A stretch of 64,000 nt of DNA from Candidatus Methylomirabilota bacterium (GCA_035315345.1 DATFYA010000105.1:62001-126000); one strand, 5' to 3'; shown: positions 9,401-17,327, numbered from the stretch's first letter. Program-made: numbers and translations. The notes: a model not told the origin generated them from the sequence alone.

Positions 9401-10663
9401 ATGCGCCAGGCGGGCGCCCGCGCCTTCTCGCACTCGGCGAACCGCGCGGCGGCGGCCTGCTACGAGCAGGCGCTCGAGGCCCTGCGCCAGATGGAGGATT
9501 CGCGCGAGAACCAGGAGCTGACCGTCGACCTCCACTTCGATCTGCGCAACGCGCTGACCCCTCTCGGCGAGGTGGAGACCACGCTGGAGCACCTGCGGCT
9601 GGCCCAGGCGGGCGCCGAGCGGATCGGCGACCGCGCCCGGCTCGGCCGCGCGTACTCGTTCGCGGCGAACGCGCTGCACCTCAACGGCGACCAGCCGGGC
9701 GCGATCCGCTGGGGCACCGCCGCGATCGCGATCGCGACCGAGCTGGACGACTTCGCCCTGCGGACCGCGAGCGCGATGTACATCGGGCGCGCGCATCACG
9801 CCCTCGGGGCCTACGACGAGGCCATCGGCGCGCTCACCGAGGTGGTCGAGTCGCTGCAGGGCGACCGGGCCCGTGAGCACCTGGGGCTGCCGGTGCTGCC
9901 CTCCGTCTTCGCGCTCGCGCTTCTGGTCACCTGTCTGGCCGAGGTCGGGCGCTTCGCGGAGGCCTTCGCCCAGGCGGAGCGCGCGGTGGTGCTGGCCGGC
10001 GCGGTGGCCCATCCCGATACGCTGGTGTGGGCCTACCGCGGGCTCGGTCAGGCCCACCTGCTCTGCGGCGACGCCACCCTCGCCGCGCCCGCCTTCGGCA
10101 AGGCGCTGGCCCTCTGCCGCAGCAACGACCTGGAGGCCTACCTCCCCGCGGTGGCCGCCGGCGTGGGCCTCGCCTACGTCATGACCGGCCGCGCCGCGGA
10201 AGGGCTGCCGCTCATCGAGCACGCGGTGGACGAGGCGATGGGGCGCAAGCAGATCAGCAACCGGGCGCCTCTCATGGTGCAGCTGGCCGAGGCCTATCTG
10301 GTCGCGGGCCGGCTCGAGCACGCGCGGCAGCGGGCGGCCGACGCCCTCGACCTGGCCCGCCGGCACGGCCAGCGCGGGTCGGAGGCCTACGCGCTGTGCA
10401 TCGCGGCCGAGGCGTCGATGGAGGCCGCCGAGGGACAGCTGCGGGCCGAGGTCGGATTCCGCGAAGCGGCCGCCCTGGCCGACGCGCTCGGCATGCGGCC
10501 GCTGCGCGGCCGCTGCGACCTCGAAATGGGGCGCCTCGCGGAGCGGCGGGGGCTCGGTGCGGCGGCGCGCGACCCGATCGAGGCCGCGGCCGCCCTGTTC
10601 CGTGAGCTTGGCATGCTGGTGTGGCTGCGGCGCGCGGAGGACTCGCGCGCCGCCCTGGGCTAG
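6491..10663 (+). CDS. Sigma54-type AAA+ / Fis-HTH / dead cyclase / STAND ATPase / TPR fusion regulator
   Basis: 1,390 residues with an unusual domain chain. (1) Sigma54-activator AAA+ module (about 7-255) with Walker A GETGTGKN (41-48), Walker B LDEV (111-114) and arginine-finger region; the sigma54-contact loop reads GAFTDA (88-93) instead of GAFTGA. (2) Fis-type helix-turn-helix (about 301-325). (3) Class III cyclase-like domain (about 373-536) that lacks the metal-binding Asp of the 'FADLVGS' strand, so catalytically dead. (4) STAND/AAA ATPase opening at FVGRGHE (about 556), Walker A GEPGVGKS (585-592) and Walker B LLVLEDAH. (5) Helical TPR-like repeats (about 950-1390). The order cyclase-AAA-TPR is common in large signal ATPases; having a sigma54 activator plus HTH in front is not. 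It faces a small operon with a sigma54-like promoter and lacks a receiver domain, so the STAND/TPR part probably senses the signal. Confidence 0.85.
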   Translation: MDPTVELLGQSEAIEATRETIRRFLRRQQTTRRLPAVLIHGETGTGKNLVSRFLHRHGPRARGPFVDVNCAAIPETLLESELFGYERGAFTDARRAKAGLFQTAHLGTIFLDEVGLLPEALQAKLLTVLEERTVRRLGGTHAEPADAWVISATNSDLQEAIRERRFREDLYHRLAVLTLRMPSLHERGTDVLLLAEHFLTRMCADYSLGPKTLAADARDRLMAYRWPGNVRELSNVIERAALLAEGTTVTADDLALGTEPERRATADAAPGAAGPTPAAPVSLDDAMREHLRAALQTTGWNISRTAAALGISRNTLRARIDRLGLREGAPADPPVRRAPVTPSASRPAPPPAAAVEPVPTTSPAAALGVVRWERRRVTMLRAQLVVSPEADEELLDTSRGLEMLVSKVQAFSGHVEGLSQIGLDASFGTDAVEDAPRRAANAALAMLKAAEHAREERPGLPPLKIALHTGSYMLGQISGEPHLDQAGRQAAAAVLEALLRGSDPYSAVVSADTAPFLERRFALAPIGSASPGAGQPYRLAGREGSGLGLWGHLTRFVGRGHELDLLRARFALAQRGHGQVVGLVGEPGVGKSRLLWEFTHSELGRPWLLLDAAAGTAGPPRAYLPIVEMLRRYFQLEGAEPPAQVRDRVSDRVRELDENLLPSLPPLLTLLDVPVTDSQWVGLDPPQRRRRTLDALKRLILRESRRQPVLLVLEDAHWVDTETQAVLDALVDGGLPTADLLLLLTYRPEYSHAWGSKTFFTQIRVDPLSSGDAESLLRGLLGEHPSVAPVLPRLFEWTEGNPFFLEESVRALRETGALSGDRGDYRLTRPVTGIQVPATVEEVLATRITRLAEEQRRLLQCAAVIGKDVPYPILAAIADRPEDVLAEDLRQLQAAEFLYENQSLPDPGFTFKHTLTHEVAYDSVARGQRALHARILEAMESLYASGHGEHADRMAQHAFRGQVWPKAVRYMRQAGARAFSHSANRAAAACYEQALEALRQMEDSRENQELTVDLHFDLRNALTPLGEVETTLEHLRLAQAGAERIGDRARLGRAYSFAANALHLNGDQPGAIRWGTAAIAIATELDDFALRTASAMYIGRAHHALGAYDEAIGALTEVVESLQGDRAREHLGLPVLPSVFALALLVTCLAEVGRFAEAFAQAERAVVLAGAVAHPDTLVWAYRGLGQAHLLCGDATLAAPAFGKALALCRSNDLEAYLPAVAAGVGLAYVMTGRAAEGLPLIEHAVDEAMGRKQISNRAPLMVQLAEAYLVAGRLEHARQRAADALDLARRHGQRGSEAYALCIAAEASMEAAEGQLRAEVGFREAAALADALGMRPLRGRCDLEMGRLAERRGLGAAARDPIEAAAALFRELGMLVWLRRAEDSRAALG

Positions 10664-10848
10664 TCCGCCGGATCGTCCTCCGTCCCGTCCGCGATCGCGG
10701 ACAGGCTGATGCCCTCCAGGTCCACCCCCGCGCGTCTGGCGAGCGCGCGGATCTCCAGGGCGAGGGCCTCCGCCTCGCGCCGCCCGAGACTGCCGGTCAG
10801 CTCGATCGAGGTGGCCGGCTCGCGCTCCGGCCCGGCGAGGCGGGTCAT
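10660..10848 (-). CDS. Small acidic protein, last gene of the ATP-grasp operon
   Basis: 62 residues, acidic C-terminus (GTEDDPAD). A predicted strand-helix-strand (SIELTG, long Ala/Leu/Arg helix, GISLSAI) aligns without gaps to the preceding 59-residue protein around a shared G-[PS]-L turn, suggesting the two are paralogues. Its ATG begins one base after the upstream gene's stop (TAGcATG), so translation is coupled. Its own stop lies in the palindrome CTAG that also forms the stop of the convergent STAND gene. No family is recognised. Confidence 0.6.
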   Translation of the reverse strand: MTRLAGPEREPATSIELTGSLGRREAEALALEIRALARRAGVDLEGISLSAIADGTEDDPAD

Positions 10849-10849
10849 G

Positions 10850-11029
10850 CTACTTCCCCCGCTTCCGCTTCGGGGTGCTCGAGGCGACCCGTCCCTTGTA
10901 CTTCTTGACCAGCGCGGTGAGGGCTCGGTCGAATTTCTTCGTGTTGGCTTCCGAGAGCGGTCCCTTCATCACGATGGTCATCCGCCACTTCCGACCGGTA
11001 TCCAGCGAATCACCCAGTCCGCCGCCCAT
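10850..11029 (-). CDS. Small basic protein, third gene of the ATP-grasp operon
   Basis: 59 residues, missed if only longer ORFs are called. A textbook AAGGAG ribosome site lies 8-9 nt before ATG 11029, inside the 18-bp gap after the protease gene. A strand-helix-strand core (TIVMKGPL then a Lys/Leu helix, GRVAS) is followed by a very basic tail ending KRKRGK. It resembles the acidic neighbour downstream in layout. It could be a nucleic-acid- or partner-binding protein, or a substrate for the ATP-grasp enzyme or protease of the same operon; nothing in the sequence decides this. Confidence 0.65.
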   Translation of the reverse strand: MGGGLGDSLDTGRKWRMTIVMKGPLSEANTKKFDRALTALVKKYKGRVASSTPKRKRGK

Positions 11030-11047
11030 GCGATGGTCTCCTTGGGA

Positions 11048-11965
11048 TTAGGGTTGAACGAAGAACGGAAGCGCGAAGTCCCGCACCTGCCCCTTCTCCT
11101 CGTACGAGACGCGCTTCCCCCGGTACAGCGGGTGCATCAGCCACCTGGTGTCGTCGGCCCCGCACACGCCGACCTTCAGATCCGCGTCGGGGTCCCGCGC
11201 GCTCGCGGTCGACCGACAGACGTGACGCAAGGTCAGCGCGTGGCCGAACTCGTGGGCCAGCAGATACGCGCAGCGCGCCGGGGTGTCGAAGAGGCGCGTC
11301 TGCGGATCGGTCAGCGCGCAGATGCGATCCACCCACACCGCGGGGCCACCGCGGGCCACCGAGCCGCCGTAGCCGCGCAGGCTCGGCTTGCCGTCGACGA
11401 TCGACCACCAGAGGAACACGTCCACCGCGGGGGTCTCGGTGTGGCGGTAGCGCTCGTTGACCTCCTGGAACAGGCGGCGGGCTCTCGACCGGCTGGCCAG
11501 TGGCGTGTAGATCCAGTCCACCTGCTGCCCGTCGCCGCGCAGCCGACCGGGATCGTAGCGGCACTCCTCCACCCGCACGAGAGCCAGCCGGACGTCGAGA
11601 CCGTCGAGGATCTCGTTGACGAGCCCGTCCTGCTTGAAGAACCGGCGCACGCTCTGCCGCGTCCAGACGTCGTGGACGCGCCGGCCCGGCTTGGCGATCT
11701 TGTCGCCCTCGTCGTCGGTGGCGGCGGCCCGGACCGCGTGCGGCACGTCGGCGTTCATGAAATGGATCGCCACCGGCACCACGATCTCGTCGGGGCGGCT
11801 TGCCCGGGGCCGCCGCTCGTCGGCATCGATCGGATAGTAGCTGGCCGGCCAGGCGCGGCAGGCGTCGGGGCCCGGCATGGACTGGGCGCCGGCCGCGGAC
11901 GCGGCGAGCCCGAGTCCGAGCCCCGCGGCAGCGATGAGCCGCCGCGCGGTGGCACGTGCGATCAC
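11048..11965 (-). CDS. Secreted metzincin-like zinc metalloprotease
   Basis: 305 residues. The GTG start (11965) overlaps the ATP-grasp stop by four bases (GTGA). A signal peptide (residues 1-28, ending ASAAGA-Q) sends it to the periplasm or outside. The zinc motif is HEFGHALTLRH (H238, E239, H242, H248), fitting the metzincin HExxHxxGxxH except that Thr replaces Gly; a Met-turn LMHP (M277) follows, as in matrixins. Several Cys residues may form disulfides. A peptidase with unusual active-site geometry is the best call; no domain beyond the catalytic one is visible. Operon with ATP-grasp and two small proteins. Confidence 0.7.
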   Translation of the reverse strand: MIARATARRLIAAAGLGLGLAASAAGAQSMPGPDACRAWPASYYPIDADERRPRASRPDEIVVPVAIHFMNADVPHAVRAAATDDEGDKIAKPGRRVHDVWTRQSVRRFFKQDGLVNEILDGLDVRLALVRVEECRYDPGRLRGDGQQVDWIYTPLASRSRARRLFQEVNERYRHTETPAVDVFLWWSIVDGKPSLRGYGGSVARGGPAVWVDRICALTDPQTRLFDTPARCAYLLAHEFGHALTLRHVCRSTASARDPDADLKVGVCGADDTRWLMHPLYRGKRVSYEEKGQVRDFALPFFVQP

Positions 11966-13068
11966 GCGGCCGGCCCTTCCGGGGCCGACTCCGTCGCCTC
12001 CGGAAGCGTCTCGATCCCCTCGAACAGCTCGTCGGCATGGAAGACCCCGGGCCGCGTGTCGAGGTCGCGCACGAGGTAGTAGTCGTCGACCGCGTCGTAC
12101 TCCTCGCGCAGGCCCACCGGCTCGCCCAGGGCGAGCCGGACGAAGGTGAGCGGCAGATTGTGCTTGCTGACGTGGTCGAACGCGGTCATGCCGATGAAGA
12201 AGCGGCCCGCGTTGATCTCGGTCACGCACGGCACCCCGCGCCGGTTCTCCTTGAGATCCACGCTGAACACCCCGGAGACGCGCTCGCCGAGCGAGCGCAC
12301 CGCGGCGCGGCTCGTCTCGAGGACGCGCGTGTCCACGACCGTCTTGGCCAGCGACGACAGCGACGACACCCCGCTCGGATTGCTCTCTCCGCCGAAGTAG
12401 GACAGCCGCTCGAAGCTGTTGGCGAGCCGCATCACGCCGTCCTTCCACAGGCTCTGGCAGAGGAAGTCGCGGCCCGGCAGATACTCGGAGACGATGAACG
12501 AGGTGACGGGCACCCCGCGCATCTCCTCCCAGTAGAGCATCCAGGCGCGGGCCTGCTCGGGGCTCCGCATCGGCGCCGCCCCCAGGGAGCGGCTCCCGGT
12601 GCGGGCCCGGCACCAGTAGGGCGGCGCCCCGCCGAGGCGCGCGAAGACGTCGGGGAGCGCGTCCACGTCGGTCACCGGCCGCGTGTCCGCGATGGGAATC
12701 GCGTGGGCGGCGAGGTGGGCGCCGAGCGCGTGCTTGTCCTGGCAGCGCGCGATGGCCGCGCGGTCGGGCAGGAAGCTGCGCGGCCCGAGGGCCTCGCGCA
12801 TCTCGGAGAGCGCGCTCACCTCGACGTCGGTGGTCGGGATCACGAGGGCGATGCGCTCGCGCTCGACCAGGGTCAGGAGCGCGGCGGAGAACTCCTCGCT
12901 CTCCGCTGCGGGCAGCAGATAGCGTTGATCGGCGATCGACTTCTTCAGGACGAACCGATCGCTGTTGACGCCCCCGATCCAGAACGACGGATCGCCGCCG
13001 CGAAGACTCCGGATGAGGTTGTCGCTCGCTCCGGTTCCCGCCCCGGTCACCAGCAGCCGCCTGCGCAT
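11962..13068 (-). CDS. ATP-grasp ligase (CarB/biotin-carboxylase-like)
   Basis: 368 residues. A nucleotide-type Rossmann N-domain (LLVTGAGTGASDNLIRSL, 5-22) is followed by an ATP-grasp fold with IPTTDVEVSAL, the DKHAL helix, EYLPGRDF (lid-strand region) and a metal-binding EINAGRFF segment where E and N are the typical Mg ligands. Enzymes of this class couple a carboxylate to an amine or thiol using ATP; many orphan members modify peptides or amino acids. It is the first gene of a four-gene operon. A GGAGGG site precedes ATG 13068 and a consensus promoter lies 67-96 bp upstream. Confidence 0.8.
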   Translation of the reverse strand: MRRRLLVTGAGTGASDNLIRSLRGGDPSFWIGGVNSDRFVLKKSIADQRYLLPAAESEEFSAALLTLVERERIALVIPTTDVEVSALSEMREALGPRSFLPDRAAIARCQDKHALGAHLAAHAIPIADTRPVTDVDALPDVFARLGGAPPYWCRARTGSRSLGAAPMRSPEQARAWMLYWEEMRGVPVTSFIVSEYLPGRDFLCQSLWKDGVMRLANSFERLSYFGGESNPSGVSSLSSLAKTVVDTRVLETSRAAVRSLGERVSGVFSVDLKENRRGVPCVTEINAGRFFIGMTAFDHVSKHNLPLTFVRLALGEPVGLREEYDAVDDYYLVRDLDTRPGVFHADELFEGIETLPEATESAPEGPAA

Positions 13069-13134
13069 GTGCCCTCCGTACCGGCGCGCACGCGTGACGC
13101 GGAGCGCGTGGCGGCGCGCGGCCGATCTCGTCGG

Positions 13135-13164
13135 ATACTAGGCGCCGGTCGTCGCGGCTGTCAA
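13135..13164 (-). promoter_or_regulatory. Promoter of the ATP-grasp/metzincin operon
   Basis: Minus-strand TTGACA (13164-13159, perfect -35), 18-bp spacer and TAGTAT (13140-13135). Predicted start is near 13128, giving a leader of about 60 nt. Confidence 0.65.
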
Positions 13165-13204
13165 CGAAACCCTGTGCTTACACCTCTTGCGGGCCGAGCA
13201 AACA

Positions 13205-13236
13205 TCGAGGGCCAGGTCGCGGGACCTGGCCCTCGA
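13205..13236 (-). terminator. Hairpin terminator after sodC
   Basis: Perfect 14-bp inverted repeat (13205-13218 and 13223-13236) with loop gcgg, 24 nt past the sodC stop. Only a weak T-rich stretch follows on the minus strand, as is common in GC-rich genomes. It insulates the ATP-grasp operon from the sodC/oxidoreductase transcript. Confidence 0.7.
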
Positions 13237-13259
13237 AGAGGCGAGCGGGCGCGCGGGCG

Positions 13260-13781
13260 CTACTTCGTGATCACGCCGCACGCGATGCGCGCGCCGCTGT
13301 TGCCGGTGGGATCGGTCTTGTCGTCGTCGGGGTTGGCGTGCACCACGAGGGCGGTGCCCTTGTCGCCCAGCAGCGAGGTGGGACCCGGGCTCAAGGTGAA
13401 CGCGCGCGTCGTCACGTCGATGCCGCCTTCACCCGAGGCGGCCACCACCAGGTTGGGCAGATCGCCCGCGTGCGGTCCCGCCGGATTCTGCTTGCCGTGC
13501 TGCGTGTTGCCCGGATTGAAGTGCGCGCCCGCGGAGGTGAACTCCGGCGGGTCGCACCGCCCGACCGCGTGGACGTGCAGTCCGTGACCGCCCGGGGGTA
13601 GCCGGTAGCCGGTCACCGCCACCCGCACGCCCTCCGGAGTCTCGATGATCGTCGCCACGCCGACCTGCTTTCCGTCCTTGTCCTTGAGCGTCGCCTCCGC
13701 GGAGAGCGGCGCCCGATCCGACGCGCTCGCGCATCCGGCCACGCCCGCGGCCACACCGAGGAGCAGCAGCAGTGATCTCAC
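13260..13781 (-). CDS. sodC: Cu/Zn superoxide dismutase, lipoprotein form
   Basis: 173 residues from GTG 13781, which has a GGAGGG ribosome site 8-9 nt upstream. The signal peptide ends with lipobox VAGC (C17), so it is probably anchored in the periplasm or outer membrane. All expected ligands are present: Cu via H69, H71, H87, H148; Zn via H87, H96, H104 and D107; disulfide C76-C168. It removes superoxide outside the cytoplasm. It starts 18 bp after the oxidoreductase stop, so the two may share a transcript; an oxygen-sensitive iron-sulfur enzyme next to a superoxide scavenger is a sensible pairing. Confidence 0.95.
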   Translation of the reverse strand: MRSLLLLLGVAAGVAGCASASDRAPLSAEATLKDKDGKQVGVATIIETPEGVRVAVTGYRLPPGGHGLHVHAVGRCDPPEFTSAGAHFNPGNTQHGKQNPAGPHAGDLPNLVVAASGEGGIDVTTRAFTLSPGPTSLLGDKGTALVVHANPDDDKTDPTGNSGARIACGVITK

Positions 13782-13798
13782 CGTCGAGAGCCCTCCGT

Positions 13799-16700
13799 TC
13801 AGTTGAGCTGCGCCGTGAGCTGCTTCGCCTTCTCGCGGAACCGCGCCACGCTGTCGAGCTTGACCTGCTCGTAGCCGCGGATCTCGTCGGGCAGCCCGGC
13901 GAGGGCCACCGCGGTGTCGTGGGTGATCGGGGTGAGCCGCACCAGCGCGGTCTCGATGTGCTGCCGGTACTCGCCGATCAGCGCCCGCTCCAGCCGCCGC
14001 ACTTCCGCACGGCCGAACGGGTCGAACGCGGTGCCCCGCAGCGCCTTCAGCGCGCGCAGCATTCGGAAGGCGGGCGTGAACCACGCCCCGATCCGCAGCT
14101 TCCTCTTGAGGCCGAGGGCGCGCAGCAGCGGGGGGTGCAGGTGCCAGTAGGTGCGGATCTTCGGTCCGAACTTCGACGCCAGGCGCGCGGACACCGCGGC
14201 GTCGAGGTGCAGCCGCGCCACCTCGTACTCGTCCTTGTAAGCCATCAGCTTGTAGAGATGCCGCGCGACCGCTTCCGCGAAGCCCTGGCGGCCGGGGGCG
14301 CGCTCCGCTTCCACCTGGGCGACCCGGCGCACGAAGTCGACGTACTCGCGCGCGTAGGCCGCGTTCTGATAGGCGATCAGCTCCGGCACGCGAATCTCGA
14401 GCAGCCGCCGCAGCTCGCCGGTGGCCTCCACCGAGTCCACGAGGGCGCGCGCCTCCGCGCTCAGGACGCGCGTCTCCTCCACCGCATCGACCGCGGCGGC
14501 CTCGGCCACCGCCGTCTCCACCTTGGTGCGGTCCACCACCGCCATGCGACCCCAGCGGAAAGCGAGCAGGTTCATCTCCACCGCGACGCCGTTGATGCGG
14601 ATGGCCTTCTCGATCGACGCGGCGGTGATGGGCAGCGCGCCGGCCTGGTAGGCCGCGCCCAGCATGATCGGGTTGACCGCCATGTGGTCCGCGAACAGCC
14701 CCTCCGCGATGGCCTGGGCGTCGAGATAGACGTTGGGATCCTTGCGGGTCACCCGGTCGATGCTCATCAGCATGCTGGACAGCTCCGGAAAGTGCACCGC
14801 GGTGTCCACGACCATCTGGCCGGTGGGGATCTGGCTCGTGGACACCACCGCGATGGTCCGCCCCGACTCGGCCTTGTCCAGGTTGCCCGGATCGGTGGCC
14901 ACCAGCAGGTCGAACCCGAGGTAGAGATCCGCCGAGCCGGCCGAGATCTTGTTGGAGCGCTCGATCGGCTCCATCGAGATCTTGAGGTCCGACACCACCG
15001 GGCCGCCCTTCTGGCTGAGCCCGGTCTGGTCGAGCCCGCGCACCTGCCGGCCGTCGAGCAAAGCCGCGGTGCCCAGGATCTGGTTGATGGTCACGACTCC
15101 GGTTCCGCCGATGCCCATCATGTGCACCGCGAAGCCCTCGCTCGGCACCTTCAGCGCCGGCTCGGGCAGCTCGCCCTCGAGCGGGGTGAGCCGGCGCTCC
15201 TTCTTGGGCGCGGGGCCGACGACCTCGACCGACAGGAACGACGGGCAATCGCCGAGCAGGCACGAGTAGTCCTTGTTGCAGGAGGACTGGTGGATCGCGG
15301 TCTTCCGGCCGAACTCGGTGTCGACCGGCTGCACGGACAGGCAGTTCGACTTCTTGCCGCAGTCGCCGCAGCCCTCGCACACCCGCTCGTTGATGTACAC
15401 CCGCATCTGCGGGTCCACCATCTTGCCCCGCTTCCGCAGCCGCCGCTTCTCGGCCGCGCAGTGCTGGTCGTGGATCAGCACGGTGACGCCACGGGTCGCG
15501 GCCAGCGCGGCCTGGGCCTCGAGCAGGCGGTCGCGGTGCCAGACCTCCGCGTTGCCCGCGATCGAGATGCCCGCGTACTTGCCCGGGTCGTCGCTGGTGA
15601 TGACGATGCGCTTGACCCCCTCGGCCTCGAGCCGCCGGCTCAGCGCGGGGATCGAGAGCGCGCCCGCCGCGTTCTGGCCGCCGGTCATGGCCACCGCGCC
15701 GTTGTAGAGGATCTTGTAGGTGATGTTGACGCCGGCGGCGACCGCGTAGTTCAGGGCGAGCCCGCCCGAGTGGAAGAAGGTGCCGTCGCCGATGTTCTGG
15801 AACAGGTGCGGCGTCTCGGTGAACGGAGCGACCCCGATCCACTGCGCGCCCTCGCCCCCCATGTGGGTCACCCCGATGATGCCGCGGTCCATGCCCATCG
15901 CCATGCCGTGGCAGCCGATGCCCGCCGCGGCCACGCTGCCCGTCGGCACCACCGTCGAGCGGTTGTGCGGGCAGCCCGAGCAGAAGAAGGCGGTGCGGGC
16001 CAGGGTGATGGGCCGGGGCCGGCGCTTCACCTCGTCGAGATGCTGGATGCGCGCCTCCACCGAGTCGATGCGGATGCGGCGCGCGAGGCGCCGGGCGATC
16101 GCGCGGGCGATGACGTCGGAGTCGAGCTCGCCCACCGGCGGCAGCAGCAGCCGGTCCTCCTCGTCCGCCTTGCCGACCACCTGCGGCCGATCGGTCATGC
16201 CGTAGAGCACGTCCTTGGCGAACAGCTCGAGGAACGAGCGCTTCTCCTCGACGACCAGGATCTCCTGCAGGCCGCGCGAGAATTCCCGGACCACCCGCGG
16301 CTCCATCGGGAACAGCATGCCCATCTTGAGGAGGCGGATGCCGTAGCGGCGCAGGGCCGCGTCGTCGAGACCCATCTCGGCGAGGGCCTGGCGGACGTCG
16401 TAGTACGTCTTGCCGGTGGTGAGGATGCCGAACCACGCGTTGGGCGTCGGCACCGTGATCCGGTTCAGCTTGTTCTCGTACGCGTAGCGTCGGGCCACCT
16501 CGAGGCGCGCGAAGTGGATCGTGCGCTCCATGTCGAGCCCGTACGGGGGGATCAGGTTCACGTTGATCTGGTGCTGGAACGGCTTGCCGTCCAGCTCGAC
16601 CACCGGGATCACCGGGCTCACCCGGTCCGGATCCACCTCGGCGGTGCCCGCCTCGTCGGCCACGTTGGTGACGATCTTCACGCCGACCCAGAGTCCGGAG

Positions 16701-17281
16701 GCGCGCGAGAGCGCGAAGCCGTGCAGGCCCATGTCGAGGATCTCCTGGACGTTGCCCGGGAAGATCGTCGGCATGAACGCGTCGTAGAGGGCGACCTCGG
16801 AGTGACTGGGCAGCGTGGACGACTTCGAGACCGGATCGTCGCCGGCCAGCGCGAGCACGCCGCCGTTCTTGCCGACCCCGGCGTAGTTGGCGTGCTTGAA
16901 CACGTCGCCGGTGCGGTCCACCCCGGGCGCCTTGCCGTACCAGACGCCGAGCACGCCGTCGTACTTCGGCTTCGGGAACAGCCCCGCCATCTGGCTGCCG
17001 AACACCGCGGTGGCACCCAGATCCTCGTTGAGCCCCGAGGAGAACACGACGTCGTGCGCCTTGAGCAGCGTGGACATGCGCTCGAGCGTCTGGTCGAGCC
17101 CGCCGAGCGGGGACCCCCGGTACCCGGAGATGAACGTCGCGGTGTTGAGCCCGCGGCGGAGGTCGGCGCGGTGCTGATCGAGGGGCAGGCGCACGAGGGC
17201 CTGGATGCCCGACAGGTAGATACGCCCGCGCTCCTGCGTGTATTTCGCCTCGAGCGAGAACTCCCCGGACTGTGTGGTCAT
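13799..17281 (-). CDS. Indolepyruvate:ferredoxin oxidoreductase, fused-subunit form
   Basis: 1,160 residues in one chain. N-terminal pyrimidine-binding domain (ISGYRGSPLGG), TPP domain with GCHGMAMGMDRGIIG and GEGAQW, a ferredoxin-like Cys cluster CEGCGDCGKKSNC followed by CNKDYSCLLGDC, then the gamma (IorB-like) domain with GIGGTGVVTINQI, and a C-terminal helical tail. This family oxidatively decarboxylates aryl or branched 2-oxo acids to acyl-CoA, passing electrons to ferredoxin. ATG 17281 is preceded by AAGGGGAG and a strong promoter; an in-frame extension to 17947 runs across the esterase gene and is not coding. Cytoplasmic and oxygen-sensitive. Confidence 0.92.
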   Translation of the reverse strand: MTTQSGEFSLEAKYTQERGRIYLSGIQALVRLPLDQHRADLRRGLNTATFISGYRGSPLGGLDQTLERMSTLLKAHDVVFSSGLNEDLGATAVFGSQMAGLFPKPKYDGVLGVWYGKAPGVDRTGDVFKHANYAGVGKNGGVLALAGDDPVSKSSTLPSHSEVALYDAFMPTIFPGNVQEILDMGLHGFALSRASGLWVGVKIVTNVADEAGTAEVDPDRVSPVIPVVELDGKPFQHQINVNLIPPYGLDMERTIHFARLEVARRYAYENKLNRITVPTPNAWFGILTTGKTYYDVRQALAEMGLDDAALRRYGIRLLKMGMLFPMEPRVVREFSRGLQEILVVEEKRSFLELFAKDVLYGMTDRPQVVGKADEEDRLLLPPVGELDSDVIARAIARRLARRIRIDSVEARIQHLDEVKRRPRPITLARTAFFCSGCPHNRSTVVPTGSVAAAGIGCHGMAMGMDRGIIGVTHMGGEGAQWIGVAPFTETPHLFQNIGDGTFFHSGGLALNYAVAAGVNITYKILYNGAVAMTGGQNAAGALSIPALSRRLEAEGVKRIVITSDDPGKYAGISIAGNAEVWHRDRLLEAQAALAATRGVTVLIHDQHCAAEKRRLRKRGKMVDPQMRVYINERVCEGCGDCGKKSNCLSVQPVDTEFGRKTAIHQSSCNKDYSCLLGDCPSFLSVEVVGPAPKKERRLTPLEGELPEPALKVPSEGFAVHMMGIGGTGVVTINQILGTAALLDGRQVRGLDQTGLSQKGGPVVSDLKISMEPIERSNKISAGSADLYLGFDLLVATDPGNLDKAESGRTIAVVSTSQIPTGQMVVDTAVHFPELSSMLMSIDRVTRKDPNVYLDAQAIAEGLFADHMAVNPIMLGAAYQAGALPITAASIEKAIRINGVAVEMNLLAFRWGRMAVVDRTKVETAVAEAAAVDAVEETRVLSAEARALVDSVEATGELRRLLEIRVPELIAYQNAAYAREYVDFVRRVAQVEAERAPGRQGFAEAVARHLYKLMAYKDEYEVARLHLDAAVSARLASKFGPKIRTYWHLHPPLLRALGLKRKLRIGAWFTPAFRMLRALKALRGTAFDPFGRAEVRRLERALIGEYRQHIETALVRLTPITHDTAVALAGLPDEIRGYEQVKLDSVARFREKAKQLTAQLN

Positions 17282-17327
17282 GGGCTCCCCTTGGGGGAAT
17301 GACGCGTTAGTGAGCGACGACGGCCAT

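Noticed and set aside
13772-17302. 1,176-codon plus-strand open frame opposite the indolepyruvate oxidoreductase
   Set aside because: Same antisense composition, no motifs; the minus strand has full TPP and iron-sulfur signatures.
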